In this document: piece by piece, positions 7,867 through 16,306 of the stretch
Layout: the number at the start of each line of letters is the position of its first letter
Position numbering within the stretch: position 1 is the stretch's first letter
Source of the DNA: Nonomuraea harbinensis
GTDB taxonomy: Bacteria > Actinomycetota > Actinomycetes > Streptosporangiales > Streptosporangiaceae
Assembly: GCF_019396385.1 (NCBI RefSeq)
Contig: NZ_JAHKRN010000004.1
Span: 1-64,000 of the forward strand
DNA: 64,000 bases
Direction: 5' to 3'
Position numbers and translations under genes: made by a program
The notes under the pieces: model-generated
Told to the model about the DNA's origin: nothing
The model's database searches: none
Seen by the model: only the letters and a program-made list of their open reading frames with translations

Positions 7867-9402
7867 TTATCCTGCGGATCTTGGCCGGAGGGCCCTGCCG
7901 GGAGTGGCCCCGGTCAGCTCGCCGTCCGCCAGCACCCGCTCCCCCGACACCAGCACGTCGCCGATCCCGGCGGCGAACGTGCGCGGCGCCTCGTACGTGG
8001 CTCTGTCGGCGACGGTGCGCGGGTCCAGCACCACCACGTCGGCGGCGAACCCGGGACGCAGCAGCCCCCGGTCCGCCAGCCCGAACCGCCGCGCCGGGTG
8101 GGACGACAGGTGGACCACGGCCTGCTCCCACGTCCAGTCGCCGAGCTCGCGGACATGACGGCCGAGGAAGCGGGCGAACGCCCCGAAGCCGCGCGGGTGC
8201 GGGTGGCCGCCCACGTAGATGCCGTCGGAGCCGCCGGTGTGCGACGGGTGGCGCAGCACGCGGCGCACCGACTCCTCCCCCGCCGGGCCCTCGTCGGGGC
8301 GGGCCGACACGCAGCCGGCCTCCAGGCGGGTCTCGACGAGCAGGCGGCGGCAGAACTCGGCCGGCTCCACCCCCGCGCGCTCCGCCGCGGCGACCATGGT
8401 CATGCCCTCGGACCATTCCAGGCCGGGCGCGTGCGAGACGGTCAGCCGCGGCCAGGTCCGCTCCAGCTCCGGCCACCAGGAGTCGAGCTCGCCGGAGCGG
8501 AGCATCTCCAGGGCCCTCTCGGTGTCGGCGGCGGGCACCTGGGGCGGCAGCGCCACCATGGCGAGGATCGTGCTGCTGCGCAGGTAGGGGTAGGTGTCGA
8601 AGGTGAGGTCGACGCTCCCGGCCTGCGCCCGGTCGAGCAGCGGCAGCAGCAGGTCGGCCGGGCCGTGCAGGTGGGAGACGTGCACGGCCGCGCCGGACCG
8701 GGTGGCGATCTCCACCACCTCACTGATGCCGGTCTCGGCCCTGGCGCCGTAGGCGCGCATGTGGGTGACGTACGGGAGACCGCCGAGCGGGCGGCAGAGC
8801 TCGGCCAGCTCGTCGGCGCCCGCGTAACGTCCCGGCAGGTACTCCAGGCCGCTCGACAGCCCCACGGCGCCCTCGGACAGGCCGCGCTCGACGGCCGCCA
8901 GCATGAGCGCCAGGTCGTCGCGGGAGGCGTGGGCGGGCGAGGCGCCCATCACGTCGTAGCGGATCGTGCCGTGCGGCAGCAGGTAGGCGGTGTTCAGCGC
9001 GACCGCGCGGTCGTAGCCGCCGAGCAGCTCGGCCACGGTCAGCGGGCCCTCGCCGAGCGGACCGTTCACGGCCGCGAAGTAGCGGGACGCGTACGCCACG
9101 GTCTCGGCCGAGCCGGGCGCGAACGACAGCCCGTCCTGGCCGAGCACGAACGTGGTCACGCCCTGCCGGAGCGCCGCGAGCTGCACCGACCGGTCGAACA
9201 CCACCGCGTCGCCGTGCACGTGGCAGTCGACGAACCCAGGAGCCACCAGCCGCCCGGCCGCGTCGATCTCGGCGGCCGCCCCGGCGCCGTCGAGCCGGCC
9301 GACCGCCGTGACCCGGTCACCGGTGATCCCCACGTCCGCCCGGTACGGGGGAGCCCCGGTGCCGTCGAGCACCCGCCCGCCGCTGATGACTACGTCGAAC
9401 AT
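7867..9402 (-). CDS. N-acyl-D-amino-acid deacylase (D-aminoacylase family)
   Basis: A 511-residue amidohydrolase. The N-terminal beta sandwich (VVISGGRVLDGTGAP) is followed by the metal motif HVH at residues 61-63 and later by HVSHLHG and a C-terminal composite-domain strand VVVLDPRTVADRATYEAPR typical of D-aminoacylases. It should release free D-amino acids from N-acyl forms, feeding the D-threonine-aldolase-like enzyme downstream. Where classical D-aminoacylases have an NCG turn with a bridging Cys, this protein reads GQDGLSFAP, so the metal site may differ. ATG 9402 is the first codon of the conserved region; GAATCT lies seven bases upstream. Confidence 0.88.
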   Translation of the reverse strand: MFDVVISGGRVLDGTGAPPYRADVGITGDRVTAVGRLDGAGAAAEIDAAGRLVAPGFVDCHVHGDAVVFDRSVQLAALRQGVTTFVLGQDGLSFAPGSAETVAYASRYFAAVNGPLGEGPLTVAELLGGYDRAVALNTAYLLPHGTIRYDVMGASPAHASRDDLALMLAAVERGLSEGAVGLSSGLEYLPGRYAGADELAELCRPLGGLPYVTHMRAYGARAETGISEVVEIATRSGAAVHVSHLHGPADLLLPLLDRAQAGSVDLTFDTYPYLRSSTILAMVALPPQVPAADTERALEMLRSGELDSWWPELERTWPRLTVSHAPGLEWSEGMTMVAAAERAGVEPAEFCRRLLVETRLEAGCVSARPDEGPAGEESVRRVLRHPSHTGGSDGIYVGGHPHPRGFGAFARFLGRHVRELGDWTWEQAVVHLSSHPARRFGLADRGLLRPGFAADVVVLDPRTVADRATYEAPRTFAAGIGDVLVSGERVLADGELTGATPGRALRPRSAG

Positions 9403-9413
9403 CACCCCAAGAT

Positions 9414-12400
9414 TCAACCACCAGGAGCCTGTACGAAACACGACCCGTCAGAACGCGTCAGCGTCGGGTCCGAGAGATCCTTGCCGATGATCGGGCGTTC
9501 GGCGAGGAGGGCGCGGGCCGCGGTCCTGTCCAGGTTCCAGCCGTTCCATGAGTCGGGCCGGTCCAGCCCGTTCGCCGCCACGACGTCGGCCAGCACGCAG
9601 CTGCGCAGCGGCTCCGGCAGCCGGTCCAGCGCCGGGACCGCCTCGGCCCCGAGGTCGCCGAGGTAGTCCGAGTCCAGCTTCTGCACGCCGCGCACCGCCA
9701 CCTGGGACTCCGCCACCCGCAGGTCCGGGTTCACCACCGCGAAGGCGCCCAGGGCCAGCCCGGTCACCAGGACGATGGTGCGCGGCAGCCACCCCGAGCC
9801 GCGGCCGGCGAGCCGCCCCGCCCCGGCCAGCAGCACCAGCGCGAACAGCGCCCCCAGCCAGTAGACCGTCGCCTCCACCGACAGCCGCAGCCGGGACAGC
9901 CCGTACGCGTCCGTATAGAGGTCCATCCGGTGCAGCGCGGAGAACAGCACCACCATGGTCAGCCCGCAGAGCACGCCGAGCTGCCCGGCGAGCACCCACC
10001 GCTCCCGCCGCTCGGTCTTGATCACGCCGGCGGCCACCGCGACGATGCCCAGCACGGCCAGGCTGACCACGACGAGCTGGAAGAAGCCCTGCCTGGCGTA
10101 CTCGGCGTAGGTGAGGCCCGCCGTCTTCAGCACCCACGCGTCGCCGCCGAACAGTGCGGTGATCTGCACCGCGACGAACGCCGCGAACAGCAGGTTGACC
10201 GCGGTGAGCGGCACCAGCCAGATGGACCTGCTCACCGGCATCTTGATGTCCGGGCCCACCGGGTCGGCGACCGGCCGGAGCGCCACCAGCACCACCGCCG
10301 CCAGCAGCGCCGCGAACACGGCGAACAGCACGATCCGCGCCGGCAGCGACTCCGCCCAGTCGGGCGTGGTGGTCAGCCGCTCCACGTAGGAGGCGAACAC
10401 CGGGTCGGCCGAGGAGAACAGGAGCCCGAACACCACCAGCAGCACCGCCGTGATGCCGAGCCCGATCAGCGTCGGCAGGATCCGCCGCCTGGCCGCCAGG
10501 CCCTTCAGCGGCGCGGCCAGGAACCAGGGCAGCGGGCCGAACGCGAGCAGGATGGAGGCGCCTCCCCTGATGACGCCCAGCCATCCGAGCCCCGCGCCCG
10601 ACACGGCCAGCGCGGCCAGCCCCGCCCCCGCCAGGAGCAGGATCGTCACCAGCCAGCCGGCGTCCCTGACGGCCGCCATCGCGATCAGCCAGTACGAGGT
10701 GAGTCCGAACGCGATCGTCCACGGCGTCATCCGCCGTACGACGGCCGGGAGCGCGGCGGCCCCGAGCACCACGCACACCAGCACGATCCCCAGCCCGATC
10801 TGGGCATCGGGCAGCGCGATCGCCGCGAACACCCCCGCCCCTCCGGCCGTGGGCAACAGCCAGCGAGGCGTCTCGGGCAGCTCCGGCCGCGGGAAAAGCG
10901 GCGGCGGCGTATAAACCGGCGGCGGCCCGTACGTACCGCCCGATCCCAGCCCGTACTGACCCGCGGATCCGGATCCGTGCTGCCCTACGGACCTCGCCCC
11001 ATGCTGCCCTGCGGATCCCGATCCGTACTGTCCTGCGGACCCCGATCCGTACTGTCCTACGGACCTCGCCCCATGCTGTCCTGCGGACCCCGATCCGTAC
11101 TGTCCTGCGGACCCCGATCCGTGCTGCCCTGCGGACCCCGATCCGTGCTGCCCTGCGGACCCTGGGTCGTGCTGTCCAGCGGACCCCGGCCCGCCTGGTG
11201 GCACCTGTCCGCTTGAACTGACCGGGCCGTACCCCTGCACACCCGCACCGGCTGCCGCGTACGTCTGCCCGCCCGTACCCGCTTGCGCACGCCTGCCCAG
11301 CCCGGCCTCCCCGCCCGGACCAGCCGATCCGTACGCCTGCGCGACCGGCCCGTACGTCGCGACCAGGTGAGCGTGCTCGGCGGCGCGGCGGGCCGCGTTG
11401 GCGCCCAGCGACGCTCCGATGGCCCCGAACAACGCGGTCACGCACACGAGCGTGACCACCGCGGCCGAGTCCCCGAAGATCACGCTCGCGAAAGCGGCGG
11501 CGAGCAACCCGGCCACGAACCCCACGGCCAGCCCGACGATCCCCCCAGCCGCGATCTTGACCAGCCCCTTGATCGGCGAGTCATCCCCCGGCACCGGAGG
11601 CACGCCGCCCACCACCCCGGAGCCACCCCGCCCCACTGAAGAAAGCCCCGGATCCCCACCGATACCCACCACGTCACCCCGCCCGGCCCCCACCCGCACG
11701 GCGGCCGCAGAGCCCACACCCAGAGGGTCGCCCCCAGCACCCGCGAGCGCGGAACCGGCCCGTGAAGCATCGCCGCCCACCGGCACGGAGCCGACCCGCC
11801 CGGACGACGCGTGCGCGAGATCGGACCCGGCACGCGACGCGTCAGACCGTCCGGAGTCACCCAGCACGGAACCCGCCCCAGCAGGGCCGGGCCGCCCGGA
11901 ACTCGCCGAGTCCTCCTGCCCGGCCTCCACCGCGAGCGCATCAACGCCCCCCGAACGCGCCGCCATGGCGCCGACCGACCCGGACGCGTGCGCGAGACCG
12001 GACCCGGCACGCGACGCGTCAGACCGCCCCGAGCCGACGTGCTCCGAACCGGCCCCCGTGGGCGGCGCGGGGTCGGCATCCGAAGCCTCGGCACGTCCAG
12101 CGGTCGTGAGCGTGGAGTCGACGCGCAGGGCATCGATGCCGCCGGAACTCGCAGGCACGGCCCGAGCCGACACAGCGCCAGCCGGTTCGGGGTTGGCGGC
12201 TGCATCTGCCGGAGAGGTGGGGGCGGATGCCGTGATGGGGGAAGGCGCGGGATCTTGGGAACGTGGCGGGCGGGCCTCTTCGGGCGCCATCGCAGTCCTC
12301 CCTGGTAGGTCGACGAGCATGCGGCATCCCGCGCAGTCGTCGATGCGGATCGAACCGCCGTGCAGTTCGACGATCTCCTTGACGATGGCCAGGCCCAGCC

Positions 12401-13280
12401 CGGCGCCCCCGCCGTCGGCGGTGCGCCCCGCGTCGAGCCTGGAGAAGCGTTCGAAGACGCGCGCCCTGGCCGGCGCCGGGATGCCCGGCCCCCGGTCGGC
12501 GACGGAGAGACACACCCCGGCCCCGGAAGGCGAGGCGGTCACGGTGACCGTGCCGTCCGGCGGGCTGTGCCGTACGGCGTTGTCGAGCAGGTTGGCCAGG
12601 ACCTGCGCCAGCAGGTCGGGGTCGGCGAGGACCACGAGCCCGGCGGGGACCGAGGTGGCGAGCCGGACGTCCTCGCGCGCCAGCGCCGCCTCCAGGACGG
12701 CCTGCTCCACCAGGGGCCGGAGCTCGACCGCCTCCGGTTCGATGAGCCGCGCGCCGGAGTCGAGCCGGGACAGGTCGAGGAGCTGGGCGACCAGCCGGCC
12801 GAGCCGTTCCGTCTGGGCGAGCGCGGTGCGCATGGTGACGGGGTCGGGCGCGGACACGCCGTCCACGACGTTCTCCAGGACGGCGCGCAGGCCGGTGATG
12901 GGCGTGCGCAGCTCGTGGCTGACGTTGGCGACCAGCTCGCGGCGCTGCCGGTCGACCTCGCCGAGGTCGGCGGCCATCGCGTTGAAGGCCCGCGCCAGCT
13001 CGCCCACCTCGTCGCGCGAGGTGGCCTGGACGCGCAGCGAGTAGCGGCCCTTGGCGATGGTCTGGGCGGCCCTGGCCATCTCGCGCAGCGGCCTGGTCAT
13101 GCCCATGGCGAGCAGTTGCACCATGATGAGGGCGAGCGCCACGGCCACGCCGATGCGCACCTCGCGCGAGAGCCCCGAGTTGATGCCGACCTCGTTCACC
13201 ACGAACGCGGTGGCGACGGCCAGCACGATGACGATGCCGAGCTTGACCTTGATCCGGCCCAGGAAGTCGAGCGGTCTCAT
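9414..13280 (-). CDS. sensor histidine kinase fused in frame to a DUF4153/DUF4173-like polytopic membrane protein
   Basis: One uninterrupted frame of 1288 residues. Residues 1-60 hold two membrane segments, about 62-112 a HAMP domain, 118-130 the HisKA motif with His122 (ANVSHELRTPITG), then an ATPase domain with NLLDNAVRHS and GGAGLGLAIVKEIVELHGG. No stop follows. The frame continues at residue 331 (MAPEEARPP) through a Ser/Gly/Ala-rich linker, two helices, an array of eight-residue repeats and roughly a dozen membrane helices resembling DUF4153/DUF4173. The ATG of Met331 (12290) has a strong upstream GGGAGGA, so the membrane half may also be made separately. The kinase start overlaps the regulator stop (ATGA). 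Its stimulus is unknown. Confidence 0.8.
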   Translation of the reverse strand: MRPLDFLGRIKVKLGIVIVLAVATAFVVNEVGINSGLSREVRIGVAVALALIMVQLLAMGMTRPLREMARAAQTIAKGRYSLRVQATSRDEVGELARAFNAMAADLGEVDRQRRELVANVSHELRTPITGLRAVLENVVDGVSAPDPVTMRTALAQTERLGRLVAQLLDLSRLDSGARLIEPEAVELRPLVEQAVLEAALAREDVRLATSVPAGLVVLADPDLLAQVLANLLDNAVRHSPPDGTVTVTASPSGAGVCLSVADRGPGIPAPARARVFERFSRLDAGRTADGGGAGLGLAIVKEIVELHGGSIRIDDCAGCRMLVDLPGRTAMAPEEARPPRSQDPAPSPITASAPTSPADAAANPEPAGAVSARAVPASSGGIDALRVDSTLTTAGRAEASDADPAPPTGAGSEHVGSGRSDASRAGSGLAHASGSVGAMAARSGGVDALAVEAGQEDSASSGRPGPAGAGSVLGDSGRSDASRAGSDLAHASSGRVGSVPVGGDASRAGSALAGAGGDPLGVGSAAAVRVGAGRGDVVGIGGDPGLSSVGRGGSGVVGGVPPVPGDDSPIKGLVKIAAGGIVGLAVGFVAGLLAAAFASVIFGDSAAVVTLVCVTALFGAIGASLGANAARRAAEHAHLVATYGPVAQAYGSAGPGGEAGLGRRAQAGTGGQTYAAAGAGVQGYGPVSSSGQVPPGGPGSAGQHDPGSAGQHGSGSAGQHGSGSAGQYGSGSAGQHGARSVGQYGSGSAGQYGSGSAGQHGARSVGQHGSGSAGQYGLGSGGTYGPPPVYTPPPLFPRPELPETPRWLLPTAGGAGVFAAIALPDAQIGLGIVLVCVVLGAAALPAVVRRMTPWTIAFGLTSYWLIAMAAVRDAGWLVTILLLAGAGLAALAVSGAGLGWLGVIRGGASILLAFGPLPWFLAAPLKGLAARRRILPTLIGLGITAVLLVVFGLLFSSADPVFASYVERLTTTPDWAESLPARIVLFAVFAALLAAVVLVALRPVADPVGPDIKMPVSRSIWLVPLTAVNLLFAAFVAVQITALFGGDAWVLKTAGLTYAEYARQGFFQLVVVSLAVLGIVAVAAGVIKTERRERWVLAGQLGVLCGLTMVVLFSALHRMDLYTDAYGLSRLRLSVEATVYWLGALFALVLLAGAGRLAGRGSGWLPRTIVLVTGLALGAFAVVNPDLRVAESQVAVRGVQKLDSDYLGDLGAEAVPALDRLPEPLRSCVLADVVAANGLDRPDSWNGWNLDRTAARALLAERPIIGKDLSDPTLTRSDGSCFVQAPGG
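10942..11181. repeat. ten tandem 24-bp coding repeats
   Basis: Ten consecutive 24-bp units lie inside the kinase/DUF4173 fusion gene. The typical plus-strand unit is GACCCCGATCCGTACTGTCC followed by TGCG. On the coding strand each unit gives eight residues of the form GSAGQ[H/Y]G[S/A]. Units differ mainly at the His/Tyr codon and in two units with Ala-Arg-Ser-Val, suggesting duplication in blocks. The product is a flexible low-complexity linker before the membrane domain. Confidence 0.9.
12290..12305 (-). promoter_or_regulatory. internal Shine-Dalgarno and ATG within the fusion gene
   Basis: Read on the minus strand the sequence is CAGGGAGGACTGCGATGG. GGGAGGA sits six bases before ATG 12290, in frame with the fusion. 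This is one of the best ribosome sites in the window and marks the probable ancestral start of a separate membrane-protein gene. Confidence 0.6.
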
Positions 13281-13960
13281 GGCCGCACCAGCGCGTAGCC
13301 GACGCCGTGCACGGTGCGGACCACGTCGGAGCCGAGCTTGCGGCGCAGCGCCCGCACGTGGCTGTCGACCGTCCGGGTGGCGGCCGCCTCGGAGAACCCC
13401 CACACGTCCGACAGCAGCCGCTCCCGCTCGAACACCTGGCCCGGCCGCTCGGCGAGGCGGCGCAGCAGGTCGAACTCGGTGCGGGTGAGCTGGGCCTCGG
13501 CACCGCGGACGAAGACCCGGCGGGCGGCGGTGTCGATGCGCACCTCCCCCACCTTGATCACGGTGTCCTCGGCGGCGAGCTGTCCGGCCCGTTCCACCCG
13601 GCGCAGCAGCGCGTGGATCCTGGCCACCAGCTCGCGCATGCTGAACGGCTTGGCCAGGTAGTCGTCGGCGCCCACGCCCAGCCCGACCAGCACGTCGGTC
13701 TCCTCGCCGAGCGCGGTCAGCATGAGGACCGGCACCGGCCGGGCGGCCTGCATCCTGCGGCACACCTCCAGCCCGTCGAGCCCCGGCAGCAGCCGGTCCA
13801 GGATCACCAGGTCGGGCTCGGCCCGGTCGAACTCGGCGAGCCCGGTCTGCCCGTCGGCGGCCGTCCTGACCTGGAACCCCTCGGCGGCCAGCCGGTCGCG
13901 CACGGCCAGCGCGATCGTCTGGTCGTCTTCCACCACGAGAATGCGTCGCCGCTGCGTCAC
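13277..13960 (-). CDS. OmpR-family response regulator
   Basis: A 227-residue two-domain regulator: receiver domain with the acidic pair in VVEDDQ, phospho-acceptor Asp55 (LVILDRLLPG) and Lys in YLAKPFSM, then a winged-helix DNA-binding domain (LTRTEFDLLRRLAERPGQVF and RTVDSHVRALRRKLG, GVGYALVRP). It pairs with the histidine kinase whose ATG overlaps its stop. GTG 13960 is selected because TAGGCT (13968-13973) ends seven bases upstream, fitting a leaderless transcript. Targets are unknown; autoregulation is likely for such pairs. Confidence 0.92.
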   Translation of the reverse strand: MTQRRRILVVEDDQTIALAVRDRLAAEGFQVRTAADGQTGLAEFDRAEPDLVILDRLLPGLDGLEVCRRMQAARPVPVLMLTALGEETDVLVGLGVGADDYLAKPFSMRELVARIHALLRRVERAGQLAAEDTVIKVGEVRIDTAARRVFVRGAEAQLTRTEFDLLRRLAERPGQVFERERLLSDVWGFSEAAATRTVDSHVRALRRKLGSDVVRTVHGVGYALVRP

Positions 13961-14032
13961 AATCGAGAGCCTAGAAGCGGGGTGTGCAGACGGCACTCCC
14001 CAATTCGTGCACATCCGGTGCAGACTTGGGCA

Positions 14033-14875
14033 GTGGACATCCCTGGATACTTGCGCCGTCTCGGCCTGCCCGAACTGGAGCACGCCGCGCCCTCCGCCGC
14101 CGCCCTGCGCGCCCTGCACACCGCGCACGTGGAACGGGTCGCGTACGAGGTGCTGGAGATCTGGCTGGGCAGGCCCACGACGGTGGATCCGCTGGAGTCG
14201 GCGGGCCGGATACTCGGCGGCCGTGGCGGCTACTGCTACCACCTGAACGGGGCGTTCTCCGAGCTGCTGGCGAAGCTCGGCTACGCGGTGACGCGGCACG
14301 TGGGCGGGGCGCAGGGCCGGGGCGAGGAGCCGGGGATCACCGGCAACCACCTGGTGCTGACCGTGTCAGGGCTGCCGGACGAGACCAACCCGGGTGGCGC
14401 GTGGCTGGCGGACGTCGGGCTGGGCGACGGGCTGCACGAGCCGCTCCCGCTGGTCTCCGGCGTCTACCGTCAGGGCCCGCACGAGTACGGGCTGCGCCCG
14501 TCGGACATGGCGCCCGGCGGGTGGCGGCTGGACCACGACCCGAGCGGCTCGTTCATCCGCATGGACTTCGGCATGGAACCGGCCGTGATGGCGGACTTCG
14601 CGGCCAAGCACGAGCACCTGACCACGTCGCCGGAGTCGGGGTTCGTGCGGGTCGCGGTGGTGCAGCGGCGGGACGCGCGGGGAATCGACAGCCTGCGCGG
14701 GCTGGTGCTGTCGCGGCTCGGCGTGGGGGCCGACAGGGTGACGCTGGACAGCGCCCGCGACTACTTCGCCGCGCTGGCCGACGTCTTCTCCCTGCCGCTG
14801 GAGGACGTGAGCGGCAGGGAGAAGGAGAAGCTGTGGGGCAGGTTGCACGCCGCGCATGAGGCGTGGCTTGCCTGA
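14033..14875 (+). CDS. nat: arylamine N-acetyltransferase
   Basis: A 280-residue enzyme of the NAT family, which moves acetyl (or other acyl) groups from CoA to arylamines or related acceptors in the cytosol. The Cys-His-Asp triad is visible: Cys68 in RGGYCYHLN, His106 in GNHLVL and Asp127 in LADVG. Length matches the family. GTG 14033 fixes the start, with CAGACT six bases upstream and no ribosome site. It is divergent from the OmpR-type regulator. Some actinobacterial NAT genes belong to natural-product or steroid pathways, but nothing nearby ties this one to either. Confidence 0.9.
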   Translation: MDIPGYLRRLGLPELEHAAPSAAALRALHTAHVERVAYEVLEIWLGRPTTVDPLESAGRILGGRGGYCYHLNGAFSELLAKLGYAVTRHVGGAQGRGEEPGITGNHLVLTVSGLPDETNPGGAWLADVGLGDGLHEPLPLVSGVYRQGPHEYGLRPSDMAPGGWRLDHDPSGSFIRMDFGMEPAVMADFAAKHEHLTTSPESGFVRVAVVQRRDARGIDSLRGLVLSRLGVGADRVTLDSARDYFAALADVFSLPLEDVSGREKEKLWGRLHAAHEAWLA

Positions 14876-14909
14876 CGGGGTACACAGCTCGTCGGGAGGC
14901 GTATCGCTG

Positions 14910-16001
14910 GTGCACGTGGCCATGGGAGACACCGGGAAGCTCGCGGGGCGTTATCGGCTGCTGAACCCCCTCGGCGGGGGCGAGCTGTTGCTGGCCTTCG
15001 ACGAGGTGGAGCACCGTGACGTGGTGGTGCGGCGGCTGCGCGCCCCCGCCGGGAGCCTGGACACGGCGGTGCGGGAGGCGCGCCGGACGGTGGGGTTCGT
15101 GCATCCGGCGATCGCGCCGCTGCTCGACGTGCCGGTGGAGGACGGCGAGCCGTGGCTGGTGACGGCGTTCGCGGAGGGCTCGTCGCTGGAGCAGACGGTG
15201 CGCGGGCGGGGTCCGCTGCCGGTGCGGCAGACGGCCCGGGTGGGCGTGTACGTGCTGTCGGCGCTGACGGCGGCGCACGCGGCCGGGATCGTGCACGGGC
15301 GGGTGCAGCCGGGCAACGTGCTGCTGTCGCCGACCGGGCGGGCGTTGCTGACCGGGTTCGGGCTGCCCTCGATGGGGATGCGGCCGGGCGCCGATCTGTG
15401 GTCGCTGGCGGCCACGCTGCACTTCGCGGTCGAGGGCAGGCCGCCCGGCCAGGCGCCGGCCGAGGCCTCGGACCCGCTCCGGGCGCTGATCAGGGCGATG
15501 CTCACGCCGGCCGTGCCGCCGGTGGACGCGCTGGAGTGGACGCTGGGGCGGCTCGCGTCGGACCGCTCCCTGGAGCAGGTGGTCGCGGCCGACGGGCCGC
15601 TGCCGCCCGCGCGGGTGGCGGGCGTGGGGCTGGCGGTGCTCGACCGGCTCTCCGCGTGGCACGGGCGCGGCGAGCACCACGGCGGGGTGCAGCCGGGCAC
15701 CGTGCTGATCGACGCCGAGGGCCGGGCCGCGCTGATCCCGCCGCCGGTGCCGGCGCCGCCGCCCGCCTACCTGCCGCCGGAGGGGGTGCCGGGTCCGGCG
15801 GGCGACCTGTGGGCGCTCGGGGCCACGTTGTTCCTGGCCGTGGAGGGCCGGCCGCCCGCTCCCGGCGCGTCGCTGCTGCGCGCGGGGCCGCTGGCGCCGT
15901 ATCTGGTCGGATTGCTGTCAGGGCCGCCGGCCGGGCGGCCCACGCCGGAGGCGCTGCGGCGGCAGCTGCTCGACGTACTGGCCCGTTGCGATATATCGTG
16001 A
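14910..16001 (+). CDS. tandem protein-kinase-like protein, probably a pseudokinase
   Basis: About 363 residues from GTG 14910, which has GGGAGG ten bases upstream; ATG 14922 and an upstream ATG 14856 are alternatives. The N-terminal half follows a kinase fold, but the catalytic motifs are altered: the usual HRD..N reads HGRVQPGNV, DFG reads TGFG, and the VAIK lysine reads VVVRR. A second C-lobe-like unit repeats the pattern (HGGVQPGTVLIDAEGRAAL, then GDLWALGATLFLAVEGRPP matching the earlier DLWSLAATLHFAVEGRPP). It should not transfer phosphate by the usual mechanism and more likely binds nucleotide or partners. There is no membrane segment. Confidence 0.75.
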   Translation: MHVAMGDTGKLAGRYRLLNPLGGGELLLAFDEVEHRDVVVRRLRAPAGSLDTAVREARRTVGFVHPAIAPLLDVPVEDGEPWLVTAFAEGSSLEQTVRGRGPLPVRQTARVGVYVLSALTAAHAAGIVHGRVQPGNVLLSPTGRALLTGFGLPSMGMRPGADLWSLAATLHFAVEGRPPGQAPAEASDPLRALIRAMLTPAVPPVDALEWTLGRLASDRSLEQVVAADGPLPPARVAGVGLAVLDRLSAWHGRGEHHGGVQPGTVLIDAEGRAALIPPPVPAPPPAYLPPEGVPGPAGDLWALGATLFLAVEGRPPAPGASLLRAGPLAPYLVGLLSGPPAGRPTPEALRRQLLDVLARCDIS

Positions 16002-16095
16002 TCGGGGAACCCCGGCGGTGGGCTCGCTCGTTGTCCGCACGACGCAGAATGTGGGAGAGGCGGGGCGTGCGCTCCGCGTTCGGAGGATGTTGAGT

Positions 16096-16287
16096 ATGTC
16101 GCCAATCCAGAAGTACGCCATCGGCGCCGGCGTGGCAGTCCTGTTCTCGTGGATCTTCCTTCCGGGCTGGCTGACCCTGCTCGTCGTCCTCGGCGTGGTC
16201 GCCGCCCCCGTGGTCGGCTACTTCATGCTCGACCCGTCGCAGCGCGAGCGGCTCAAGAGGGCCCGCCGGCGCGGCATCGGCCGCTGA
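16096..16287 (+). CDS. small two-helix membrane protein
   Basis: A 63-residue protein with two hydrophobic stretches (about residues 6-24 and 26-46) and a strongly basic tail, SQRERLKRARRRGIGR. GGAGG (16082-16086) lies nine bases before ATG 16096, which is preferred over the ATG at 16087. It is probably an inner-membrane protein with the tail in the cytosol. I recognise no functional family. It faces the convergent DUF3817 gene. Confidence 0.7.
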   Translation: MSPIQKYAIGAGVAVLFSWIFLPGWLTLLVVLGVVAAPVVGYFMLDPSQRERLKRARRRGIGR

Positions 16288-16306
16288 GGCGATCCGGCGG
16301 GGGCCC

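Noticed and set aside
10942..11181. Regular 24-bp repeats as a possible CRISPR array
   Set aside because: There are no unique spacers between the units, they are in frame inside a gene, and no cas genes are nearby.
13280..13763. Upstream extension of the histidine-kinase frame into the response-regulator gene
   Set aside because: That stretch is the regulator read in the wrong frame; the kinase clearly begins at ATG 13280, overlapping the regulator stop.
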